Shown: positions 57,197 through 64,000 of the stretch, piece after piece
How positions within the stretch are numbered: position 1 is the first letter of the stretch
How the letters are laid out: every line of letters begins with the position of its first letter
Source of the DNA: Trema orientale
Taxonomy: Eukaryota > Streptophyta > Magnoliopsida > Rosales > Cannabaceae
Assembly (NCBI GenBank): GCA_002914845.1
Contig: JXTC01000107.1
Span: 522,883-586,882 of the forward strand
DNA length: 64,000 bases
Reading direction: 5' to 3'
Program-made: the position numbers and the translations under genes
Notes under the pieces: model-generated
The model's database searches: none
Seen by the model: only the letters and a program-made list of their open reading frames with translations
What the model was told of the DNA's origin: nothing

Positions 57197-60100
57197 CTAG
57201 CGGCTAGAGTTCTGGGCCCCGAGTCCAGAGTAGATACTTCTAAAGACTGCAACTATGATAGGAAGAATACCAACCAGTGCTATTTGGAGCTGATCTCTGC
57301 AGCTTGTTCTGACTGTGACTCGCCCACTTCGCTCACGGTCCAAGCCAATTTGGACAGCCATTTTAGAGCTCCGGCCAATTGAGAATTGACCCTGCAGGGC
57401 AGTTGTAAGAGCCAAGTCTCCATTCACTTTCATCAGAGACAAACCGAAACTGGATTGATCTTGTCCTATGGGGTAATCCATCTCCTTGAGACGCACCTCC
57501 AAGTTGGCTCCATATGCAGTGTGGCCTCGACATTGCACAGCTCCAGTACTTGCTGCCAAAACCAAGCACTTCCCAATTGCAATCTGATCCTCTATCTTGA
57601 ACCCCGTCGCAAGATCATCGCCTACAAATGTGACATTTAGTCCAGCAGTTGTTTTGTTCATTCTCAAATTTCTCAATTTGGTTTCGCCTCTGAGGATGTA
57701 AGCAATCCGCTTTCCAATTGTCTGGACGTCGAGCCCCGCCAAGGTTGAGCAATTCTCTCCGTGCTTCATAGATACCGAGGAATCCAAGAGGATATTGAAC
57801 CTTTTCTTATCCTTTGTGATTTGAACAGAAAAAGCAGCTGGAAGCCAATCAGAAACAGCAGAATCCCTTTCGAGGTTGACACCGTTGTAGCCATAATCAT
57901 GGTCCCAGCAAGAAGTTTCCATTACTGGCCTGACAAGAAGCTGAGATGAGGGCTCCAAAGACCGATATCTGTAGGCAGAATCTTCTCCGTCAAAGGAAGG
58001 TGGAAGAGCCATGTCAGGTAAAGGTACCGATTCATATGATGGATTCAATTCTTCCCGGTCCCCATCCTCCTTAAACTCATGATACATATTTGTACCATCT
58101 TTGCCTTTCTTCTTGATTTCTCTGAGCCTTTTAATCTCTTCTTTCCACTGCCTCCTTTGGAGGAGCTTCACACGATAATCATATTCCTCAACATAATTTT
58201 TTCTCTGCTCCTTGCTGAGCTTAGCAAGCTGAGATCTATTCAGAGTCCTGAATGAAGGAAGTTGTTCATATTCATCTTCATCTTCACTTTCTGGATCCAA
58301 CAGGTCTGCAAACTCAGCATCTGAACCAGCAAAATTTGGATGAGCATGAGACTGCAACTGAGACGACAATAGATAGTGTAGCAGGGGGGGCTGGATGGGA
58401 AAACCAACAAATTTCCACTGATCCAAACGAATTTCAAGCATTGATAAGGAACTCGCTTCTGATAAGACCTTTATCGAGTGGCACAAGAGCAGCAACTGGG
58501 ATCTCCTGCTAGAACCCTCAGAGAGCAGTGTATTGTTCTCAACAAGAGCGAGTGGAACTACAGAATTTCGATTCATCAAATGCATATTACCAACAGCCAT
58601 ACTGATAGACTGTAGAACAACACGGTATTTTTGTGCAACAAAGACTTCATGACTAAGAGGTAAGCCTGATGGGCCATCCGGAGGAACAGAAGCAGCATGG
58701 GTCAAAGTAACAACCACATTTTTCCATATTGATGGACCGAGAGATGTAGTGATTGATCTTAACAAAGGCAAATCATGATCTCTGCTTTGGGTATCCAAAC
58801 GATCAACATAAAGGACAACATCTGGAGGGAACTTTTTTATATATTTACCTATGGCAGCTAACATTTTTTGGTTGGCAGCTTGCTCAAGTGCAGGAATTTT
58901 TAGACCCGGTGTGTCCAGGATTCTAATCTTGACTCCATCTACTGTTCCAACAATCTCTTTCAAAGCAGTAGTGGCAGGTTTGAAGGAATTGATTACAGCT
59001 TTCTTCTCACCAAAAATGAAGTTAATGGTTGCACTTTTTCCCACTCCAGATTTTCCAAGAACCAAAATGTTCAAAGAGAAGTCCAAGTTACTCTTATTCT
59101 CAGCTTCGAAATCCAAGGCCATTTTCTTTGTTGATTCAGGTGTACCAAAATGGTTAGTGTTTTTCCCAACATCAAGGACTAACCCTGCTAATACTTGGGT
59201 AATTGTGGAATCTTCAAGAGAAATACCGAGTCTGTGAGCAAGCCTCAAGAAGTTTACTCTTAGTAGTCGCATCTTCTCAATCTTCTTCTTTTCTTCTTCA
59301 CTTAGGTTGACTTCAAACTCATCCCCATGTCTAAGGTCTAAAGGAGTAGAAGTATTGGTGTGAGTATGTTGAGAAGCAACTTTTCCCGAAGGTGGTGAGG
59401 AATAAAAATCAGTGGGACCATCAACTTTACCATCACTATCTCTGCCCCCTTCATCTGAATCTTGAGAATGATCTTCAGAATCCTTTGTTCCCAAATGAGA
59501 TGTAGCAACAAAAATTTGCCTTGGTTCGCTCATGGTCTGTTTAGTTAATTCAGAGTTCCCACGTACCAAATTTTCAGCATCTTCATCAAAAACTGCACTA
59601 TGTCCTTCGTCGATCGTGTCCTCATCACAGCCTACTTCTTCATACTCATCGACAGTTTTCGACAAATCATATTCACCAAAATCTACAATTTCCTCAGACT
59701 GATTTGTCACTGAAAATTCAGCCAAGGAATTATCCTCAGCTTGGCCAAAGTCAATTTTTGCATCCACATTACTTTCTGGAATCTCATTATTGGTTTCTTC
59801 CTTAAGTCTTGCACCTCCACTACTGTCAACACTGGTTTCGTTGCTCCCGTCACTAACCAAGAGTTCCTCCGCTGCATACTTTAAATTATTCTCTGCTCCC
59901 CTATTATCAACATTTGACCTCAAGAGATTCAGTTCTTCTTTCTCTACCAAATTGTTTCCCATGTGTTCATGACTTCCTTCAGAATAACCTTCTATAAAAT
60001 CTGTCTCTTCCATATGCAACTCCGCGTCACTAGAGTCTTCTGTGTGTGTATGTCTTTCAGTGTCATACTCCTCAAACTTGTGGTTCTCAACAGAGAGAAG

Positions 60101-60943
60101 CTTAACATCTGCAACCGATTCTGAATTTTGCTCTGTAACATCTTTGTCATCAGCCACCAAAGACTCTTCGTGAACCGCAGCACCCCCACCAGATATGTCT
60201 TCAACTAATACATCTCGAACACAATCCTCTACATCACGTAACTTCTCTTCTTTCGTACTCGGAAAACTATATTGAGCTTCAACAAAATTATCAAAGTCCA
60301 AATTCTCAGACTGGTTTGATTCATCTACTATTCCTTCGTCCACCTCTAACAATTTAACTCTAGGCGCAATACTAATCTTCTCCACAACCCCAAGATTGGT
60401 AACCCCAATACTACTCAAAGAAACTTCATCTTCCACCTCACTCCCTACCAAGTCACTAGCATCATCTTCCCAAGATAACTGAGCAATTGGCCTAACCCAC
60501 TTCAAATTTTCACCAGTCTCTTCCTCATTCTCCACACTTTCTTCATCTGGGTATGCAACAAAAGGCCTATAATACTTATCAGCAAAACCACTCTCTTCCA
60601 CAGTATCCTCATCTGGGTCACCCACTAATCCTCTCTCTGATGCCGTTTCAAACTCCTCCCCACTAACAAACACCTCATACTCACTCCCACTCTCACTTCC
60701 ACCAAGGCTACTACCGGTACTAGTATTATTCTCAAACTTATCGTCGTTTGACTCAAAATCAGAACCATCATCATCCATAGTAACGGGAGCTCTAATAGGG
60801 AGTGAACTAGATAACATAACTGAGCTGGAAAGAGCAAGCTTACGTGGTTCAAAAGCTTGGGGTTGTGAGGAAGGTAATACCGGGGGGGTCCCTTGTGTTG
60901 CAGAAAGTGAGACAGGCTTTGACTCCATGGATTTGTATTCCAT
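57197..60943 (-). CDS. TOC159: Chloroplast preprotein import receptor, TOC159 family
   Basis: Outer-envelope GTPase receptor of the TOC complex that recognises transit peptides of photosynthetic preproteins with TOC33/34 and TOC75. Intronless, 1248 residues (Arabidopsis TOC159 about 1500, TOC132 about 1200). The acidic A-domain (about 45-540) is Glu/Asp/Ser-rich and largely disordered. The G-domain (about 560-830) has the P-loop GKSGVGKSA at 630-638, DTPGL from 677, and the family block VLYVDRLDTQSRD. The M-domain (about 870-1248) shows QLPSFRTLNRSQLAKLSKEQ, YDYRVKLLQRRQW, LPPSFDGEDSAYRYR and a C-terminal helix typical of TOC159 membrane anchors. The start is the first ATG at 60943; an ATG five codons later (MESK) resembles the Arabidopsis start and could be used. 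G and M domains look closer to TOC159 than to TOC132/120. Confidence 0.94.
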   Translation of the reverse strand: MEYKSMESKPVSLSATQGTPPVLPSSQPQAFEPRKLALSSSVMLSSSLPIRAPVTMDDDGSDFESNDDKFENNTSTGSSLGGSESGSEYEVFVSGEEFETASERGLVGDPDEDTVEESGFADKYYRPFVAYPDEESVENEEETGENLKWVRPIAQLSWEDDASDLVGSEVEDEVSLSSIGVTNLGVVEKISIAPRVKLLEVDEGIVDESNQSENLDFDNFVEAQYSFPSTKEEKLRDVEDCVRDVLVEDISGGGAAVHEESLVADDKDVTEQNSESVADVKLLSVENHKFEEYDTERHTHTEDSSDAELHMEETDFIEGYSEGSHEHMGNNLVEKEELNLLRSNVDNRGAENNLKYAAEELLVSDGSNETSVDSSGGARLKEETNNEIPESNVDAKIDFGQAEDNSLAEFSVTNQSEEIVDFGEYDLSKTVDEYEEVGCDEDTIDEGHSAVFDEDAENLVRGNSELTKQTMSEPRQIFVATSHLGTKDSEDHSQDSDEGGRDSDGKVDGPTDFYSSPPSGKVASQHTHTNTSTPLDLRHGDEFEVNLSEEEKKKIEKMRLLRVNFLRLAHRLGISLEDSTITQVLAGLVLDVGKNTNHFGTPESTKKMALDFEAENKSNLDFSLNILVLGKSGVGKSATINFIFGEKKAVINSFKPATTALKEIVGTVDGVKIRILDTPGLKIPALEQAANQKMLAAIGKYIKKFPPDVVLYVDRLDTQSRDHDLPLLRSITTSLGPSIWKNVVVTLTHAASVPPDGPSGLPLSHEVFVAQKYRVVLQSISMAVGNMHLMNRNSVVPLALVENNTLLSEGSSRRSQLLLLCHSIKVLSEASSLSMLEIRLDQWKFVGFPIQPPLLHYLLSSQLQSHAHPNFAGSDAEFADLLDPESEDEDEYEQLPSFRTLNRSQLAKLSKEQRKNYVEEYDYRVKLLQRRQWKEEIKRLREIKKKGKDGTNMYHEFKEDGDREELNPSYESVPLPDMALPPSFDGEDSAYRYRSLEPSSQLLVRPVMETSCWDHDYGYNGVNLERDSAVSDWLPAAFSVQITKDKKRFNILLDSSVSMKHGENCSTLAGLDVQTIGKRIAYILRGETKLRNLRMNKTTAGLNVTFVGDDLATGFKIEDQIAIGKCLVLAASTGAVQCRGHTAYGANLEVRLKEMDYPIGQDQSSFGLSLMKVNGDLALTTALQGQFSIGRSSKMAVQIGLDRERSGRVTVRTSCRDQLQIALVGILPIIVAVFRSIYSGLGAQNSSR

Positions 60944-63900
60944 AGCTTCAGTATCCTAACAGGAAGAAAACTCCACGAGCTGCTACCAAACCAAAAAGGT
61001 GCCTCTCTTTGGTTTCGTTGATGCTTGGGTTTCTTGTCTCTCTCGCTCTTTCACTTATTGTTATTATTATTATTATTATATATGTGGTTTGAGACTTTGG
61101 TTTAGTGTTGGTGGAGGGAGCTAGTCCTAGGAGGAAACGAAGAGTGAATGGACTTGAGCCACATCTCTTGTGTTTTGGTGGTTGACAATTTCGATAAATT
61201 TCTTGAGAATGTCTAATTGTTTTTTTTTTTTTTTCATTTTAATTATCATCCATATACGACCTTTATATCGTTTATGTTGATTATAGAAGCAGTATTTTTA
61301 GTTTTTGGTGATGATTTAGATAACCATTCACATTAATTATATTTCAATAACATTTATTTCATAATTCATTGCACTACTCATTCAAGTATTATACATTATG
61401 CTGGTAGTTGTTTTGCATGACAAAAAGCATATTTTTATTAAAATCTATTAAAGGTCAAAAAGAGTTTTAACATATAGAAACTAAATACAAGAGTCCTATT
61501 GTCGATTAAGATCCTAGGCGAACCGTGAAGGATAACTATAAGATTTATTTAATTAGTCGCTATTATTTTCAACTTTCAACATAATTTTTTTCCCAAAAAA
61601 AAAAAAAAAAATTGCCAAATGGCACCTAACTTCGTATCCTCACATTTTTAAGTGGCAAGAATAGTATTTTTAGGTACCCCACCCAATCTTCATTTTACTT
61701 TGCTACTAACCAAGAGTTTTTTTATTTTATTTTATTTTATTATTTTTTTGTGATCTAAAAAAGTTCATTTTGTTTTTGTGGCTAGAACACGTAATAAGAA
61801 ATTGAGACTACAAACAAAAGAACAAAAAAGCTTATTGAAGTTGATTAAAACAATTGTGGCTGTCGTATTGGAGATTTGGAGTGACATTGACAAAGGTGTT
61901 GTAGTCTTGTAAACACTATTTGACACTGAAATTTGACCAGAAATAACTAAATGGGTAACGGTTCTGGGCTTTAGAGAAATAAAGACTATTGAAATGAAAA
62001 TTTTAAACTCAATTGTACTCTAGTGACTAAATATAACGGAAAACCGCAGATGTTAATGGTTTCTCTAAGAAAAAAGAAGGGGTGTAACGGTTATTGCTAA
62101 TGAAAGTCAATCAGAAAAAAGTACATACATAAATATCATTTTTTTAAGTGTATTTGTTTTCTTATTTTGGGTTTTTTTTTTTTTGAGTAATTCTTATTTT
62201 GGAGTTAATAATGTTCTTATTTTGGGTTTAGTACATTATTAACTCCTGAATTATATACAATATCTCACTTTGGCCTCCTCTTTGCCTTTGAATTTTGAAC
62301 TTATATAGTAAATTATCCTAAGCTATTCAATTGTTATAATAATGATTATTTTGTTATAAACTGATCAATTTTTAATGAAAATTAATCATTGACAAAGTAC
62401 AGAATTTATAAACTATGGCCAATAACAAGATTTCAAATTTTCAACTTATACAGTAGATTACTAAGAATTATACAGTTATTGTAACAATAGCTATTTTGTC
62501 ACAAATTGTTAAATTTCTAACGAAAATGAGTAATGTGCAAAACACAATGCTATGAATGAGATTCTGACTCTTATAATTAAATGATATCCAATTATATACT
62601 TTATATATAATTATTTTCTATTAAAGTATTAACAATTTATGACCAAAAAATTATTGCGCTTACAATAATTCAGGAATAAAGGTAAAGTGATATGTTGCAT
62701 AAAACTTTTCAGTTAAAAAATTAGCAATTTGTGACCCAAAAAAAAACCATTGCTCTTATAATATATCATGGGTAAATGCAAGGTGGTATTTGTTTAGGCC
62801 ATTACTATAATCCCTTTCATTTTTGAGTATTTATAATCCTTTACTTTTTGAGTATTTATAAGAAATGTCCTCTTTAAGAACCGTTTTTTCGTAGATTAAT
62901 TTTAAGTAAAATATATCGAGTTTATGTTTGAAAATAAAGGTATATAATATCAATTTTTATTAGATTTTATGATACATATATCAATTTTGAGAGTGAAATT
63001 GATTTATTTTCTCTAAACCTATTTTCAGCATTTTTTATAGAATTGACCATTTTTGTAATAGGTATATAGAAAACGGCTATTTTTAATAATACGAACCAAA
63101 GAATGGAGGTTTGGTTCCAAGAGGCCTGGCTGCCAGGCCGCGTATGTAGACACAAGGCCCATTAACATTTGGGATTGGTTCCAAACAAAAAGAAGATAGG
63201 CCAGTTGGGCTGGCCTAAAATTTTCAACTACATCTGGAGGGGTGAGCCTGGCCCACGCTGTAGTGCAACGCGTGGGCGACGCATGAGAGCCCGACTAGCA
63301 AGCTAGTGGGTGGGCCCTCCCCCTTAAAAAATTAATTTAATATCGTGTGGGCCATTGGCCNAAGGTATGCTTATTTGAGTGGAAGGTCTTGTCTTTTATA
63401 GCTTTCACGCACCACTACTCTTTCCTCAGCACCGATGTGGGACAAAAGGACCGAAAAGACTGAAAATGTGCAACCAAACTGCATATAGAAGTTATTTCAA
63501 AAAAAAAAAATGCATATAGAAGGGATGTGTTTTGGAGTTGATAGTTGCAAGGAATAAGAAGAACAAAACCTTTCTGACATCCGTTCATTCAGTTTTTGTT
63601 CTTCTTTTGAAATGACTCCCCTCCAAAATTCGGCATATAGATTTTTTTTACACTATGCCATGTTTTTCATGTTAATAATAAGTAATAGAGGTTGATTTCT
63701 GTTAGAGAACATAACTTAGTAGCTATGTTATTGTTATCAGTTCAACTTCAACATCAACATACAACTTTTTGCGAGTTTACCTCAGTTTCCATTACATCAT
63801 CTCTCATGTAACTCAATCAAAACATATATGATGCTTTGTCTATTTAAGTTGGTGTACATGTGCTCTTACGTGATGTTGAAAGCACGGTCCAATGTCATAT

Positions 63901-64000
63901 CTTTTTGTATAGCTCATAAGTTTATCTATTGTACTAACTTATATAGTCGGTTGTGCTCGTTCATTTAAGCTTGAATTTACATAGCTGGTTGTTACATTAT
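60944..64000. other. Intergenic right end, no gene seen
   Basis: TOC159 leader, then AT-rich DNA with an (ATT)n run at about 61060-61078. A diverged tandem duplication lies at 62290-62560 in a possible inverted-repeat element (about 62230-62795). A GC-rich repeat-like block is at 63106-63360, with a perfect GGCCTGGC-T-GCCAGGCC hairpin (63123-63139) and one N at 63361. Confidence 0.5.
62290..62560. repeat. Diverged tandem duplication (about 130-bp units)
   Basis: Anchors TTTTGAACTTATATAGTA, ATAAT-ATTATTTTGTTA and AATTTTTAATGAAAAT at 62290-62415 recur as TTTTCAACTTATACAGTA, TAACAATAGCTATTTTGTCA and AATTTCTAACGAAAAT at 62437-62560. Confidence 0.6.

Overview
This is eukaryotic nuclear DNA from a flowering plant, most likely a eudicot. 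The intergenic DNA is AT-rich, the genes have many introns with plant-type splice sites, and there is a Ty1/copia retrotransposon, many small inverted-repeat transposons, and plant-only proteins (a RALF peptide, the chloroplast import receptor TOC159, xyloglucan xylosyltransferase). I cannot name the species. Two assembly gaps are present: 358 N at 11159-11516 and a single N at 63361. Exon structures were built by hand from splice signals, reading-frame continuity and remembered family sequences; no alignment was run.

Layout, left to right. 1-2450 (minus): 5' part of a POLTERGEIST-type protein phosphatase 2C (PP2C40-like) that runs off the left edge. 4215-6448 (minus): eight-exon alanyl-tRNA editing protein (AlaX type). 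7505-12134: Ty1/copia element with short LTRs, a perfect 5-bp target duplication, no gag, a broken pol, and a 172-bp Mutator-type MITE inside the 3' LTR. 12472-13875 (minus): ribosomal protein eS21. 14-20.3 kb: gene-poor, with one unrecognised ORF. 20336-20716 (plus): RALF peptide precursor. 22.1-23.8 kb: long inverted-repeat element carrying a nested hAT-type element. 24808-27175 (minus): heat shock factor binding protein (HSBP), with an apparent U12-type AT-AC intron. 27939-28505 (plus): TSPO, with a decayed partial copy at about 30 kb and nested MITEs between them. 33419-34798 (plus): XXT2-type xyloglucan xylosyltransferase. 38615-44156 (plus): CARM1-type arginine methyltransferase PRMT4, 15 exons. 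45634-55844 (minus): organellar isoleucyl-tRNA synthetase (OVA2), 22 exons. 57197-60943 (minus): intronless TOC159-family receptor. 61-64 kb: no gene seen.

The genes are mostly housekeeping: organellar translation and tRNA quality control (OVA2, AlaX), cytosolic ribosome (eS21), chloroplast import (TOC159), chromatin and splicing methylation (PRMT4), stress control (HSBP, TSPO), wall synthesis (XXT2), and signalling (RALF, PP2C). They do not form one pathway. Their order is informative: PP2C40-AlaX-RALF, RALF-HSBP, XXT2-TOC159 and PRMT4-OVA2 are also neighbours in Arabidopsis, so the window looks like an ancestral block later interleaved and padded with transposons.

I found no convincing new multi-gene system. 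The most notable signals are the AT-AC intron in HSBP, a recent partial-exon tandem duplication in OVA2 whose upstream copy has a broken splice acceptor, two consecutive GC-AG introns in OVA2, and a set of Mutator-like MITE families with 9-bp target duplications, several carrying or sitting inside other elements.
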